Part shown: positions 17,819 to 27,250 of the stretch, piece by piece
Position numbering within the stretch: the first letter of the stretch is position 1
Layout: the number at the start of each line of letters is the position of its first letter
Source of the DNA: Celeribacter neptunius
Lineage (GTDB): Bacteria; Pseudomonadota; Alphaproteobacteria; Rhodobacterales; Rhodobacteraceae
DNA: 64,000 nt
Assembly: GCF_900113955.1 (NCBI RefSeq)
Contig: NZ_FORH01000002.1
Location: forward strand, 186,001 to 250,000
Reading direction: 5' to 3'
Program-made: the position numbers and the translations under genes
Notes under the pieces: generated by a model
Told to the model about the DNA's origin: nothing
The model's database searches: none
The model's input: the letters and a program-made list of their open reading frames with translations, nothing else

Positions 17819-17860
17819 CCCTGCTCGATACTGGCCGCGTTTGCGGTCCCTCTTGTCGGC

Positions 17861-19450
17861 TCAATAACCGGCGGCATAGCCGTCTTTGCGCGGGTCGGAC
17901 CCGCCGGCATAGCTGCCGTCCGGCAGGCGCTCGATCAGCTGCGCCCCGCCGAAGCCAAAGGCATTGTCCGGCGCTTCGATCTGGATCTGGTGCCCCAGCG
18001 CCCGCAGCCCGTCGAGCACCGCCTCGGGCATGGTCGGTTCACAGGCCACTTCGAGCCCTTCGATCATCCGCCAGCGCGGCGCATCGGCGGCGGTCTGCGG
18101 GTCCTGATCCCAGAGCTGGGTGCGCAGGAGAAGTTGCAAATGGCCCTGCGCCTGGATCGGTCCGCCCATCATGCCAAAGGCCATGAGCGGCGCGCCGTTC
18201 TTCATCGCGAAGCCCGGAATGATCGTGTGGAAAGGCCGCTTGCCACCGGCGACACAGTTCGGGTGCCCGATCTCGGTGTTGAAGCCGAAACCGCGGTTCT
18301 GCATCGACACGCCGGTGCCCGGCACCACCACACCGGAGCCGAAGCCCGCGTAATTCGACTGGATAAAACTCACCATCATGCCCGACGCATCGGCGACGCT
18401 CATCAAGACGGTGCCACCGCGTTTCGGCGCGCCGGGGCCGAAATCCTGCGCTTGCGAGAGATCCAAGAGCGCCGCGCGCGATTTGAGATACTCCGCATCG
18501 AGCAGCGACTCTTCGGTCACATCGGTCATAAAGCGGCGATCGGCGACGAAGGCGTGCAGGTCGCTATAGGCGAGCTTGATCGCCTCGATCTGCAGATGCA
18601 CCGCCTCGAGATCGTCGGGGCCATAGTCGCGGATCGGACTGTGCTGCAGGATGCCCAGCGCCATCAGCGCCGCGATCCCCTGCCCGTTCGGCGGGATCTC
18701 GTGCAGCTCGACATCGTCGAAACTCTGGCTGATCGTGCCGCACCATTCCGGCTTGTGCGCCGCGAGGTCTTCGAGCGTCATCGCCCCGCCATGAGCCTTG
18801 GCAAAACCGACGATCTCTTCGGCGATCTCACCCTCGTAGAAGGCCCGCCCCTTGGTCTCGGCGATGGCGCGCAGGGTGCGGGCCGCGCCCGGGTTGCGGA
18901 ACCGTTCACCGGCCTTGGGCGCGCGCCCGCCCGGCATGAAGGTCTCGGCAAAACCGGGCTGGCTGCCCAGCCGCTCCGCGCCGCGCTGCCAGAGCGCGCC
19001 GATGACCGGCGAGACGATGAACCCGTCCTCGGCATATTTGATCGCCGGCGCCAGAACCGTCGCCAGATCGAGCTTGCCAAAGCGTTCGGACAGTTCGACC
19101 CAGGCGCTCACCGCACCGGGGACGGTGACCGCATCCCAGCCGAGCTGCGGCATGCCATCGGGGAAGCGCTCCGGCGACCAGGCGGCAGGGGCACAGCCCG
19201 AGGCGTTCAGCCCGTGCAGCTCCTGGCCGTCCCAGAGAATGCAGAACGCGTCCGAGCCGAGACCGTTGCCGGTCGGCTCGACGATGGTGAGCGTGGCAGC
19301 GGTGGCGATGGCGGCATCGACGGCGTTGCCGCCCTGGGCCAGGATCGACAGGCCGGCCTGGGTCGCCAGCGGTTGTGAGGTGGCCACGACGTTTTCGGCC
19401 AGAACCGGCGAGCGGCGGGTGGGATATACGGGATCATGACGCAGCTGCAT
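17861..19450 (-). CDS. Gamma-glutamyltransferase family protein (second copy)
   Basis: A 529-residue gamma-glutamyltransferase-family Ntn-hydrolase. The predicted autoprocessing threonine is Thr347 in KRGGTVLMSVADASG. Family landmarks are GGNAVDAAIATAATLTIVEPTGNGLGSDAF (abridged) from residue 40, and FGMMGGPIQAQGHLQ near 435. No signal peptide is present, so it is cytoplasmic. AGAGG lies 7 bases before the ATG. It is the last gene of an ABC peptide-importer operon and ends in a strong terminator. It differs substantially from the copy at 12976, so the two are not a recent duplication. Confidence 0.92.
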   Translation of the reverse strand: MQLRHDPVYPTRRSPVLAENVVATSQPLATQAGLSILAQGGNAVDAAIATAATLTIVEPTGNGLGSDAFCILWDGQELHGLNASGCAPAAWSPERFPDGMPQLGWDAVTVPGAVSAWVELSERFGKLDLATVLAPAIKYAEDGFIVSPVIGALWQRGAERLGSQPGFAETFMPGGRAPKAGERFRNPGAARTLRAIAETKGRAFYEGEIAEEIVGFAKAHGGAMTLEDLAAHKPEWCGTISQSFDDVELHEIPPNGQGIAALMALGILQHSPIRDYGPDDLEAVHLQIEAIKLAYSDLHAFVADRRFMTDVTEESLLDAEYLKSRAALLDLSQAQDFGPGAPKRGGTVLMSVADASGMMVSFIQSNYAGFGSGVVVPGTGVSMQNRGFGFNTEIGHPNCVAGGKRPFHTIIPGFAMKNGAPLMAFGMMGGPIQAQGHLQLLLRTQLWDQDPQTAADAPRWRMIEGLEVACEPTMPEAVLDGLRALGHQIQIEAPDNAFGFGGAQLIERLPDGSYAGGSDPRKDGYAAGY

Positions 19451-19533
19451 CAGGAGACCTCTTTCTGTTTCTTGTTCTTCTCAGATGGCGGAAATACCGG
19501 TCGGACCGAGGCCCGACCGGGCGCCGGGTGGGG

Positions 19534-20412
19534 TTAAATGGCCTTTTGGCGGACATCGAGCGCATCGCGCAACCAGTCGCCGATGAAATTGATCGACAGC
19601 ACCACGAGCATGATCGCGAGGCCGGGGAAGACGCCGAGCCACCAGGCCTGGGTGATAAAGCTGCGGCCATCGGCGAGGATCAGACCCCAGGTCGGGGTGC
19701 TGACATCGACGCCGAGGCCCAGAAAGGACAGGCTCGCCTCGCCGAGAATGGCGTAGGACACGCTGACCGTGGCCTGAACGATGATCGGCGCCACGGCATT
19801 CGGCAGGATATGGACGAACAGCGTGCGCGGCTTGGAAAAACCCAAGGTGCGGGCGGCGTCGACATATTGCTCCTCGCGCAGCGTCAGGGTCATCGACCGG
19901 GCGATCCGGGCGAAATCATCGACGAAGGCCAGCGAAATCGCGACGATCACGTTCAGGAGCCCGGTGCCGAACACCGCCACGAGATAGACCGCGATGATGA
20001 AATTCGGGAAGGCCCATTGCAGATCGATGTAGCGCATGATGATCGTGTCGATCCAGCCGCCGAAATAGCCCGCGACGAGACCGAGGGTGACGCCGATGGC
20101 CAGCGCCAGCGCGACGGTGGAAATGCCGATGAACAGCGACACCTGCGTGCCGTAGAGGATGCGCGAGAGCAGATCGCGCCCGAGATCGTCGGTGCCCAGC
20201 GGATGCGCTGCGGACAGCCCCGCCATCATGTCGAGCGTCATCTCATTGGGATCATATTGCGCCAGAAGCGGCGCAAAGATCCCAGCCAGAGCGAAGAGTG
20301 CCAGCACGATCAAGCCGAACTGTGCCTTGCGGTCGCCGGCCAGCGTCACCAGGAGGCGCGAACGCCGCTTTGGCCGGGTGTTGTCTGCGGGGGAAAGGGT
20401 CGCGTCGCTCAT
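19534..20412 (-). CDS. ABC transporter permease, DppC type
   Basis: A 292-residue DppC-family inner-membrane permease. It has the N-terminal helix FGLIVLALFALAGIFAPLLA, the signature AHPLGTDDLGRDLLSRILYGTQVSL (abridged) and the EAA loop EEQYVDAARTLGFSKPRTLFVHILPN (abridged) near residues 180-205. Its start codon shares one base with the stop of the DppB-type gene (TGATG), so the two are translated together. It precedes the second gamma-glutamyltransferase gene by 83 bases. Confidence 0.95.
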   Translation of the reverse strand: MSDATLSPADNTRPKRRSRLLVTLAGDRKAQFGLIVLALFALAGIFAPLLAQYDPNEMTLDMMAGLSAAHPLGTDDLGRDLLSRILYGTQVSLFIGISTVALALAIGVTLGLVAGYFGGWIDTIIMRYIDLQWAFPNFIIAVYLVAVFGTGLLNVIVAISLAFVDDFARIARSMTLTLREEQYVDAARTLGFSKPRTLFVHILPNAVAPIIVQATVSVSYAILGEASLSFLGLGVDVSTPTWGLILADGRSFITQAWWLGVFPGLAIMLVVLSINFIGDWLRDALDVRQKAI

Positions 20413-21359
20413 CAGTGCAGCCTAATTCTGGGGTCGATCACGCCATAGAGCAGATCGACGATGAGGTTGGAAAAGACGAAGATGGCCGAAACCACCAGAA
20501 TGGCGCCCTGCACCACCGGGTAATCACGATTGAGGATGCCTTCGATCAGCACCCGGCCGAGACCTTTGATGGCAAAGACATTCTCGACCACCACCGCGCC
20601 CGAGATCAAAAGCGCGAAGGCGATGCCCATCACCGTGATCACCGGGATCATCGCATTGGGCAGCGCATGGCCGAACATCAGCATTCGCGGCGTCAGCCCT
20701 TTTGAGCGCGCGGTGCGCATATAGTCGGAGCTCAGCACCTCCAAGAGAGAGGAGCGGATCATCCGGGCGATGATCGCCGAAAACGCCGTGCCGATGGCGA
20801 TCGCCGGCAGGATCAGATGCCGGAGCCAGGGCCAGAAGCCTTCCGCGAGCGGGATATAGCCCACCGCCGGCAACCATTGCAGATTGGCAGCGAAAATGAT
20901 GATCAACAGGATGGCGAGCCAGAAATCCGGCATCGACAGGCCGAGAAAGGCCAGGAAGGACACCGCATTGTCGGTGAGCGTGTTGCGCCGCGTCGCCGAG
21001 ATAATGCCCGCGGGCAGCGCGATGACAATGGCGATGACGAAGGACAGAAGCGACAGCGACAGGGTGCGCGGGATCGCCTCGGCGATGATCTGGGTCACCG
21101 GCACGCGGCTGCCATAGATCGAGGCGCCGAGATCGCCCTGCAAGGCGTTGGAAAACCAGAGCCCGTATTGCACGAGCAGCGAGCGGTCGAGCCCGAGCTT
21201 GGCCTTCATCGCGGCGATCTCTTCCGGCCCGCCGACATCGGCGAGCATGGCGGCGATCGGATCGCCGGGGACGAGGCGCAGCATGAAAAACACCAGCGTC
21301 GCGACGGCCCACATGACCAGAACCGAGCCGATTAATCTGCGAAGCACATAGGCTGCCAT
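20412..21359 (-). CDS. ABC transporter permease, DppB type
   Basis: A 315-residue DppB-family permease with about six TM helices. The first is followed by LRLVPGDPIAAMLADVGG, the typical periplasmic start of the family; the EAA loop is DYMRTARSKGLTPRMLMFGHALPN (abridged) near 215-238, and AISGAVVVENVFAIKGLG-type motif appears near 255. GGAGAGATC precedes the ATG. It is separated from the upstream receptor gene by a hairpin-containing spacer of 67 bases. Confidence 0.95.
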   Translation of the reverse strand: MAAYVLRRLIGSVLVMWAVATLVFFMLRLVPGDPIAAMLADVGGPEEIAAMKAKLGLDRSLLVQYGLWFSNALQGDLGASIYGSRVPVTQIIAEAIPRTLSLSLLSFVIAIVIALPAGIISATRRNTLTDNAVSFLAFLGLSMPDFWLAILLIIIFAANLQWLPAVGYIPLAEGFWPWLRHLILPAIAIGTAFSAIIARMIRSSLLEVLSSDYMRTARSKGLTPRMLMFGHALPNAMIPVITVMGIAFALLISGAVVVENVFAIKGLGRVLIEGILNRDYPVVQGAILVVSAIFVFSNLIVDLLYGVIDPRIRLH

Positions 21360-21376
21360 GGATCTCTCCTGATTGA

Positions 21377-21408
21377 AACCCGGCCGGACCGGATTGCCCG
21401 GCCGGGTT
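21377..21408 (-). terminator. Stem-loop between receptor and permease genes
   Basis: AACCCGGCCGG (21377-21387) and CCGGCCGGGTT (21398-21408) form a perfect 11-base stem with a 10-base loop in the gap between the solute-binding protein stop and the DppB-type start. It resembles the receptor-distal hairpins at 2882 and 29291 and probably sets receptor-to-permease expression ratio. Confidence 0.6.
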
Positions 21409-21426
21409 GGGGGGGGGTATCTGCCC

Positions 21427-23202
21427 TTAGCCCAGCGTCACCCGATCGAGATCGGTGAGGCCGGGGATGCGGCTTTCGGCCGGGACATTGACCGACTTGG
21501 CGTAGACCAGCACATCGACCGGGTGATAGAGAAAGCCACAGGCGACCTTGTCGGAGGTCAGTTGGTTGGCCTTGCGCACCAGCTCACGGCGGGCTTCCGG
21601 ATCGGCGGTGACGGCCTGTTGTGCCGACAGGGCATCCACTTCGCTCTCGGCAAAATAGCCAATCGGATATTTCACCGTGTCGCGGGTCCGGCCGTTGAAC
21701 TTCGAATCCGAAATCATCCAGTCGATGAGACCGTCATCGGGATCGTAGTCTCCGCCCGAGCCGCCGAGGCGCATGTCGAATTCCATATTGTTGAAATCCT
21801 CGATGCCGACGGAGAATTCCTTCACCGCGAGATTGACGGTGATGCCGAGCACCTGTTTGAAGATATTGGCAACCACGAGCCCGTTGCGCTTGCCCGAAGG
21901 TGTCACCAGCATTTCAAGTTCCGGGAAGCCCTTGCCGCCCGGATAGCCAGCCTCGGCCAGAAGTGCGCGCGCGCCTTCCGGATCGAAGGCCTGCTCGGAA
22001 GTCTCTGCGATGCCCTCATCGTAATAGAAGGCCATGGCCGGATTGATCGTGCCATAGGCCGGCAGGGCGTAGCCAAAGCTCGCCTGTTGCACATAGGTGT
22101 CACGATCGAGCGCCTTGGCCATCGCCAGACGCACCATGAAACCCGGCTCTTTCTTCAACTCGTCCAGCGGCTTGTCGAAATCGGTGACCTTCATCGGATC
22201 GCGATGCGGGTTCATCCAGACCGACTGGAAGCCCGGGCCCGGCTTGATATCGACCACCAGATCGGGGTTCGCTTTGAACCGGTCGATCAGCTGCGGCGCG
22301 ATCGGGTTGCCACCGATATACTGGATGTCGCCGGCTTCCAGCGCTGCGGCCAGCGGCTCCACCCCGTCGATCGGCTTGATCGTCACCTTGTCGAGCTTCG
22401 GACGTTCCGGATCATAGTAATCGGCGAATTTCTCGAGCGTCACCCCCTGACCCAGCACATGTTCGGTCACTTTGAACGGACCGGTGCCGACCGGGGCGAG
22501 GCCGTAGTCCGAGGCACCCATGCTCTCGAGCGCGCCTTTGCAGACGATGGTCATCGCCCGACCGGAGGCGCGTTCGAGAGTCTTGGTGAGGAAGGAGGCC
22601 TGCGGCTTCTTGAGGGTGAATTTCACCTCATGAGTGCCGAGTTTCTCGAGGCTCGCGACATTGGCCAGCACACCGGAATGGATCGATTGCTCCGGATCGG
22701 AAGAGCGCGCGTAGGTGTAGAGCACGTCATCGGCGGAGAACGCATCCCCATTGTGGAAGGTCACGCCCTCGCGCAGCTTGAAGACATATTCGAGACCGTC
22801 GTCGGACACGGTCCAAGTCTCGGCGAGATCGCCGCGCGCCACCAGATCGGCATCGATATGCATCAGGCCCGAGAGCACGTTCGAGGTGATCTGGAACTGC
22901 AGCACCTGACCGATCTGGGCCGGATCGAGGGTCTGGATCTCGGCCACACCGGCCCAACCGCAATTGAGCGTGCCACCCGGGGTGGCGGCTTCGGCCATGG
23001 CGGTCAGCCCGCCGGGCATCAGATGCGCCGCAGTTAGGGTGCCGGAGGCAGCCAGAAGACGCAGCGTAGCACGGCGCGACAGAACCGGGCCGGACATGTC
23101 CTTGGCGCTGAGGCCAAAGAGCGGGTCTTTCGGATCGAAATCGTGAGCCTCTTTCCACAGGGCGCGCAGCTTGCCACGCAGTTTGGTTTTATCGGCAGAC
23201 AT
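21427..23202 (-). CDS. ABC transporter substrate-binding protein (family 5), Tat-type signal
   Basis: A 591-residue receptor of the DppA/OppA family. The N-terminus is unusually long: a 40-residue charged region (KLRGKLRALWKEAHDFDPKD) precedes SRRATLRLLAASGTL, a twin-arginine-like signal, and mature sequence begins near AEAATPGGTLN. Typical landmarks follow: TFHNGDAFSADDVLYTYAR and TGPFKVTEHVLGQG. The ATG at 23202 has AAAGGA upstream; the frame is open further but without a ribosome site. Export in folded form through Tat suggests an unusual folding need or cofactor. Serves the DppBC permeases downstream and the two ATPases upstream. Confidence 0.92.
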   Translation of the reverse strand: MSADKTKLRGKLRALWKEAHDFDPKDPLFGLSAKDMSGPVLSRRATLRLLAASGTLTAAHLMPGGLTAMAEAATPGGTLNCGWAGVAEIQTLDPAQIGQVLQFQITSNVLSGLMHIDADLVARGDLAETWTVSDDGLEYVFKLREGVTFHNGDAFSADDVLYTYARSSDPEQSIHSGVLANVASLEKLGTHEVKFTLKKPQASFLTKTLERASGRAMTIVCKGALESMGASDYGLAPVGTGPFKVTEHVLGQGVTLEKFADYYDPERPKLDKVTIKPIDGVEPLAAALEAGDIQYIGGNPIAPQLIDRFKANPDLVVDIKPGPGFQSVWMNPHRDPMKVTDFDKPLDELKKEPGFMVRLAMAKALDRDTYVQQASFGYALPAYGTINPAMAFYYDEGIAETSEQAFDPEGARALLAEAGYPGGKGFPELEMLVTPSGKRNGLVVANIFKQVLGITVNLAVKEFSVGIEDFNNMEFDMRLGGSGGDYDPDDGLIDWMISDSKFNGRTRDTVKYPIGYFAESEVDALSAQQAVTADPEARRELVRKANQLTSDKVACGFLYHPVDVLVYAKSVNVPAESRIPGLTDLDRVTLG

Positions 23203-23267
23203 GGTCGTGGGTCCTTTTCGTTCGGTGTTCAAGGAATGAGATGTCAGGTGAGATGTGATCGGTCGCT

Positions 23268-24248
23268 TCAGCCCGCATTCCAGCAGGCCACGCTGTGCTC
23301 CGGCGCGACCGGCCCGAGATCGGGCGCCTCTTGCCGGCAGCGGTCCGTCGCCAAAGGGCAACGGGGATGAAAAACGCATCCCGAGGGCGGGTTGGCCGGG
23401 CTTGGCACCTCGCCTTGTAGGGGTTCGATATGCCGCCCGGCCTCGGCCGCGGGATCGGGGTTGGGCACCGCATCGATCAGCGCCCGCGTATAGGGATGGG
23501 TCGGATTGGCAAACAGCTCCTCGGAGGGGGCCATTTCGACGATCCGCCCGAGATACATCACCGCCACCTGATCGCAGATGTGACGCACCACCGAAAGATC
23601 GTGGCCAATAAACAGGTAGGTCAGCCCGAGATCGCGTTGCAGGTCTTCCAACAGGGTGATGATCTGCGCCTGGATCGACACATCGAGCGCCGAGACCGCC
23701 TCATCGGCGACAATCAGCTCCGGCCCGAGCGCCAGCGCCCGGGCGATGCCAATCCTCTGGCGCTGCCCGCCCGACATTTCATGCGGGTAGAGATTGGCAA
23801 AGCGCAGCGGCAGCCCGACCAGTTCCAACAGACGGTCGACCTCGGCCCTGACCTCGCCCGCCGGTTTGACCCCGTGCACCCGGATCGGCTCGGCAATGAT
23901 CTGGCCGGCTTTCATGCGCGGGTTAAGCGAGGAGAACGGGTCCTGGAACACCGCCTGCATGCGCTTGCGAAATTTGATCCGCTCCTCACCGGTGAACAGC
24001 GAGATATGCTCACCCGCATAGCGGATACTGCCCGAAGTCGCCTCTTCGAGCCTGAGCGCGGCACGGGCGACGGTGGATTTGCCACAGCCGCTTTCGCCGA
24101 CCAGACCAAAGGCCTGCCCCTTGCGAATGGTGAAGGAGACGCCGTTGACCGCGCGGATGCGGCCAACCTCTTTCTTGAAGAACCCGGCGCGGATCGGGAA
24201 ATGCACATGGACATCGGTGAATTCGAGCAGCGGCAAGGCTTTGGTCAT
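23268..24248 (-). CDS. ABC transporter ATP-binding protein, DppF type
   Basis: A 326-residue ATPase. Walker A is GESGCGKST (about residues 48-56), the Q-loop follows in [14 protein letters not shown], the signature is [15 protein letters not shown] and Walker B is [12 protein letters not shown]. The C-terminal oligo_HPY region ends with a CxFHPRC-x-C cluster ([14 protein letters not shown]) that binds an Fe-S cluster in some family members. The start at 24248 overlaps the DppD-type stop (ATGA). Partner of the DppD-type ATPase. Confidence 0.95.
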   Translation of the reverse strand: MTKALPLLEFTDVHVHFPIRAGFFKKEVGRIRAVNGVSFTIRKGQAFGLVGESGCGKSTVARAALRLEEATSGSIRYAGEHISLFTGEERIKFRKRMQAVFQDPFSSLNPRMKAGQIIAEPIRVHGVKPAGEVRAEVDRLLELVGLPLRFANLYPHEMSGGQRQRIGIARALALGPELIVADEAVSALDVSIQAQIITLLEDLQRDLGLTYLFIGHDLSVVRHICDQVAVMYLGRIVEMAPSEELFANPTHPYTRALIDAVPNPDPAAEAGRHIEPLQGEVPSPANPPSGCVFHPRCPLATDRCRQEAPDLGPVAPEHSVACWNAG

Positions 24249-25237
24249 GCCAGTTCCTCCGAAATCGTCTGATCGGCCGGCACCGGGTTCCAACAGGCCA
24301 CCTCATGCCCTGCCCTCTGTTCCATCTTCGGCACCTCTTGTGCGCAGGCCGCGGTGGCCGCGGCACAGCGCGGGTGGAACCGGCATCCGGGAACATGTTG
24401 CATCGGATCGGGCGGCGCGCCGGCGATGGGCCGGAGCGGCAGGTCGCGCGGCGTGTCGAGCCGCGGCACCGAGCTCAGCAGCCCGCGCGTATAGTGATGC
24501 ATCGGTGCGGCATAGAGCGCGGCGGCCGTCCCCGCCTCGACGATCCGCCCGCCATACATCACCGCCACTTTCTGGGCATAACGGGCGACGATGCCGAGAT
24601 TATGGGTGATCAGCACCAGACCGACGCCATGGTCGCGACAGATCCGCGCCGTCAGCGACAGGATCTGCGCCTGAATCGTCACGTCGAGCGCAGTGGTCGG
24701 CTCGTCGGCGAGGATCAGGCTCGGTTTTGACGACAGGGCAATCGCGATCATCACCCGTTGGCGCATGCCGCCGGAGAGCTGATGCGGATATTGCCTGAGC
24801 CGCTGCGCCGGATCGGAAATCCCGACCTCCTCCAGAAGCTCGATGGCCCGCGCCGTGGCCTGTTTGCGATTGAGCCCGAGCTTGAGCCGCATGCCTTCGG
24901 TGATCTGATGGCCGATGGTGCGCACCGGGTTCAGCGAGGTCATCGGCTCCTGAAACACCATGGCGATCTCGCTGCCGCGCAACTGGTTGCGCGCGCGCTC
25001 GTCAAAATGAGTGATGTCCTGCCCCTTGTAGCGAATCGTCCCGGCGCCGACCGAGAGCCCTTCGCTCAGAAGCCCCATGACCGCGAGCGCACTCAGGGAC
25101 TTGCCAGAGCCGGATTCGCCAACAATCGCCAGCGTTTCCCCCGGCTCCACCGAAAAGCTCGCATCATGCACGAGGCGGTGACACGCCTCACCAACCGCCA
25201 CATCGATCGCCAGATTTTCCACCGCCAGAAGGCTCAT
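24245..25237 (-). CDS. ABC transporter ATP-binding protein, DppD type
   Basis: A 330-residue ATPase with Walker A GESGSGKS (about 36-43), [10 protein letters not shown]-loop, signature [15 protein letters not shown], Walker [13 protein letters not shown] and a C-terminal [11 protein letters not shown] cysteine cluster. I choose the ATG at 25237 (MSLLAVENL) because GAGGAAA lies just upstream; the GTG at 25249 overlaps that ribosome site. First gene of the leftward operon, facing the GntR gene at 25339 across a 101-base shared promoter region. Confidence 0.95.
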   Translation of the reverse strand: MSLLAVENLAIDVAVGEACHRLVHDASFSVEPGETLAIVGESGSGKSLSALAVMGLLSEGLSVGAGTIRYKGQDITHFDERARNQLRGSEIAMVFQEPMTSLNPVRTIGHQITEGMRLKLGLNRKQATARAIELLEEVGISDPAQRLRQYPHQLSGGMRQRVMIAIALSSKPSLILADEPTTALDVTIQAQILSLTARICRDHGVGLVLITHNLGIVARYAQKVAVMYGGRIVEAGTAAALYAAPMHHYTRGLLSSVPRLDTPRDLPLRPIAGAPPDPMQHVPGCRFHPRCAAATAACAQEVPKMEQRAGHEVACWNPVPADQTISEELA

Positions 25238-25338
25238 TCTTTTCCTCACTTTGCATCGATGTCTTGCTGGACATCCGCGCGACTTATCATTATCAATATT
25301 GTTATCGATAATTAAGTCCAGTCAAAAAAGAGTTGTCA
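25238..25338. promoter_or_regulatory. Divergent operator region for GntR gene and ABC/GGT operon
   Basis: The 101 bases between the divergent genes include an AT-rich stretch (25281-25316) with nested symmetry: ATTATC (25289-25294) mirrored by GATAAT (25307-25312), the 10-bp palindrome TTATCGATAA (25302-25311) and CAATATTG (25294-25301). Such a region between a GntR gene and its target operon is the expected autoregulatory operator. It differs from the GTATAC type at 17607. Confidence 0.55.
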
Positions 25339-26073
25339 ATGGGTTCGAGACAGTCACTTCAGGATATGATCGCCGCTGCCCCAAAAATCGGCGGAAAAAA
25401 GTCGGATGTTGCCTACGGAATAATCAAACGGGCGATCATCTTCCGCTATTACGCACCCGGCACCCTGCTCCGCGAACAGGAACTGGCGCGCGAGCTTCAG
25501 TGCAGCCAGGGCACCGTGCGCGAGGCGCTGATGCATCTGGTCGAGGACGGGCTGGTGCAGCGCTCGGGCTATCGCGGCACCCAGGTCACCGACATCAGCC
25601 ATGCCGAAGCCGCCGAGATGGTCCGCGTCCGCCTCTCCATCGAACGTTCGGTCGCTCAGGGCATCGCGCAAAACGGCATTTCCGCCGTGGATCGCGACGC
25701 CCTGGAGGCGATGATCGCCGACATGGAACAGGCGCATATTCGCGAGGACCAGTTTCAGGGTGCCGAGCTCGACCGCGCCTTTCACGCCCGTATCGCCGAG
25801 GCCGCCGGCATGGCGCTGCTTTCGCCGATTCTGCAACGCTGCTCGCTGCATATCCATCGCTTCACCCTCGGCGGGCTGGAAGTGCCCCGCGACTTCTTTC
25901 AGGAAAGCGGCGTCGGCAAGGAACATCAGGCGCTCCTCGACGAGCTTCTGTCCCGTGACGAGGCGCGCGCCACCGCAGCGATGGCCGGGCATCTGCGGCA
26001 CATCCTGACCCGTTGGGCCCCCTCCCTGCTCGAGACCGTCGGCGATGCCGCCTTCAGCATGCCCGCAGCCTGA
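25339..26073 (+). CDS. GntR family transcriptional regulator (FCD type)
   Basis: A 244-residue regulator. The winged helix-turn-helix spans about residues 25-90 (YGIIKRAIIFRYYAPGTLL, then ELARELQCSQGTVREALMHL), and the FCD ligand domain follows, with FHARIAEAAGM and HQALLDELLSRDEA where metal-coordinating Asp/His residues usually fall. The ATG at 25339 has AAGAG 7 bases upstream; a TTG two codons earlier is possible. It faces the ABC/GGT operon and reads into the DUF1028 gene, so it likely controls both. Confidence 0.92.
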   Translation: MGSRQSLQDMIAAAPKIGGKKSDVAYGIIKRAIIFRYYAPGTLLREQELARELQCSQGTVREALMHLVEDGLVQRSGYRGTQVTDISHAEAAEMVRVRLSIERSVAQGIAQNGISAVDRDALEAMIADMEQAHIREDQFQGAELDRAFHARIAEAAGMALLSPILQRCSLHIHRFTLGGLEVPRDFFQESGVGKEHQALLDELLSRDEARATAAMAGHLRHILTRWAPSLLETVGDAAFSMPAA

Positions 26074-26123
26074 GCCCAAGAGCCCAAACGACAGCCAGCC
26101 CAAATAACAGAAGAGACACTCAG

Positions 26124-26876
26124 ATGACCTATTCGATCGTCGCCCGGGACCCGGACACCGGCCATCTCGGCATTGCCGTCGCCAGCCGCTTTTTCGCCGT
26201 CGGCTCGCTGGTACCGCAGATCGACGGTAAGGTCGCGGTGGCCAGCCAGGCTTTCGTCAACCCGCTCTGGGGCGTCGACGGGGCTGCGCAAATGGCCGAA
26301 GGCCTCTCTGCCGCCACGGTGATCACCGGGCTGGCCGCGCGCGACACGTTTCAATCCCAGCGCCAGGCCCATATGATCGATCTCGAGGGGCGCTCTGCCG
26401 CCCATACCGGGGCGGATTGTATCGACTGGGCCGGGCACCGGATCGCCGACGGGGTGTCGGTCGCCGGCAATATGCTGGTGGGGCCGGCGGTGGTCGAGGA
26501 CACGCTCGCCGCCTATCTCGATCATATGGACCTGCCCTTTGCCGAGCGCCTGCTTCTGGCGATGGAGGCCGGTGAGGCCGCCGGCGGCGACAAGCGCGGC
26601 AAACAAGCTGCGGCCCTGCGCATCCATCGTGGCGAAGCCTTCCCCTGGATCGACATCCGCGCCGACGATCACGCCGATCCGCTGGCCGAGCTGCGCCGAC
26701 TGCTCTCTGTGGCCGGCGAACGCGCCCTGTTCTTTGCCGACGAGCTGGGGCATTCCGGATCGTTCAGCGGGCGCGCCGACCGCAGCATTCTCGAAGCGGG
26801 CATCGCAAAGGCCGAACAAGACCGCGCCGCGCGCGGTCTGAGCTCGCAATCTTTCGCCACCAACACAGACATCTGA
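26124..26876 (+). CDS. DUF1028 family putative Ntn-hydrolase
   Basis: A 250-residue protein of the DUF1028 family. The start TYSIVARDPDTGHLGIAVASRFFAVGS (abridged) is the family hallmark; after removal of Met1 the chain begins with Thr2, the position expected of an N-terminal nucleophile. The fold is predicted to be proteasome/Ntn-hydrolase-like, but I know of no settled enzymatic role. It lies 50 bases after the GntR gene and opposite a GGT-containing peptide importer operon, which suggests a role in breaking an amide bond of the imported substrate. Cytoplasmic; no signal peptide. Confidence 0.88.
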   Translation: MTYSIVARDPDTGHLGIAVASRFFAVGSLVPQIDGKVAVASQAFVNPLWGVDGAAQMAEGLSAATVITGLAARDTFQSQRQAHMIDLEGRSAAHTGADCIDWAGHRIADGVSVAGNMLVGPAVVEDTLAAYLDHMDLPFAERLLLAMEAGEAAGGDKRGKQAAALRIHRGEAFPWIDIRADDHADPLAELRRLLSVAGERALFFADELGHSGSFSGRADRSILEAGIAKAEQDRAARGLSSQSFATNTDI

Positions 26877-27250
26877 CCGGGCGCCCAATCGGGACCCCAA
26901 TCAGAAGCCCGACAAGACGCGCAATCCGCTCCTGCAGAGATCACGATCGGCGGGGGCGACAAGCACGCCCTGCCCGATCCGCCGGTCTCTTCCGGCCGCT
27001 TTGCCCAGCCCGGGAACCGCGCCGCAACACCGGCGCGACGCAACCTCCCGCCGCCCGGCCCCACTCCACACGCATCCCCTACCCGCGGAGATCGCGAATC
27101 TGACGCGGTCAATTTATTCGGGAGGCGTTTTGGAATCCCCCTTGCGACGCCCTGCAATTCATGCTTGTCTCATATTTGAGACAAATCTCTTTGCGTGGCC
27201 AAAATTTAGGCTCCGCACTCAGATTTCATGAGATTTCAAACGAGTCCACC
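26877..27250 (+). promoter_or_regulatory. Intergenic region before the XRE gene
   Basis: This 374-base gap has no convincing gene. An imperfect GC-rich inverted repeat at 26947-26959 and 26967-26979 (10 of 13 pairs, 7-base loop) could end the GntR-DUF1028 transcript. The right third becomes AT-rich and holds the TTGTCTCA/TGAGACAA operator at 27165-27184. Confidence 0.4.
27165..27184. promoter_or_regulatory. Inverted-repeat operator upstream of the XRE regulator
   Basis: TTGTCTCA (27165-27172) and TGAGACAA (27177-27184) are perfect 8-base arms around TATT. The central 16 bases (27167-27182) match 14 of 16 with a site at 28189-28204 before the TRAP operon, so this is a strong candidate for the regulator's own binding site, 67 bases before the chosen start. 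Confidence 0.7.

Larger units (their letters stand above)
17510..17860 (-). promoter_or_regulatory. TRAP operon control region and upstream operon terminator
   Basis: This 351-base gap contains no gene. From left to right it holds the leader of the TRAP receptor gene, an AT-rich island at about 17600-17665 with two GTATAC-type operator candidates, and a rho-independent terminator at 17785-17818 for the gamma-glutamyltransferase gene on the same strand. A candidate promoter reading leftward is TTGCGA (17640 to 17635) and TATACA (17618 to 17613) with a 16-base spacer; its -10 falls inside the palindrome. Confidence 0.5.

Noticed and set aside
27161-27250. ATG 27161 as start of the XRE regulator
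   Set aside because: It would put the inverted repeat shared with the TRAP promoter inside the coding region and add 30 residues that do not resemble an HTH N-terminus. GTG 27251 starts at the domain, though it lacks a strong ribosome site.
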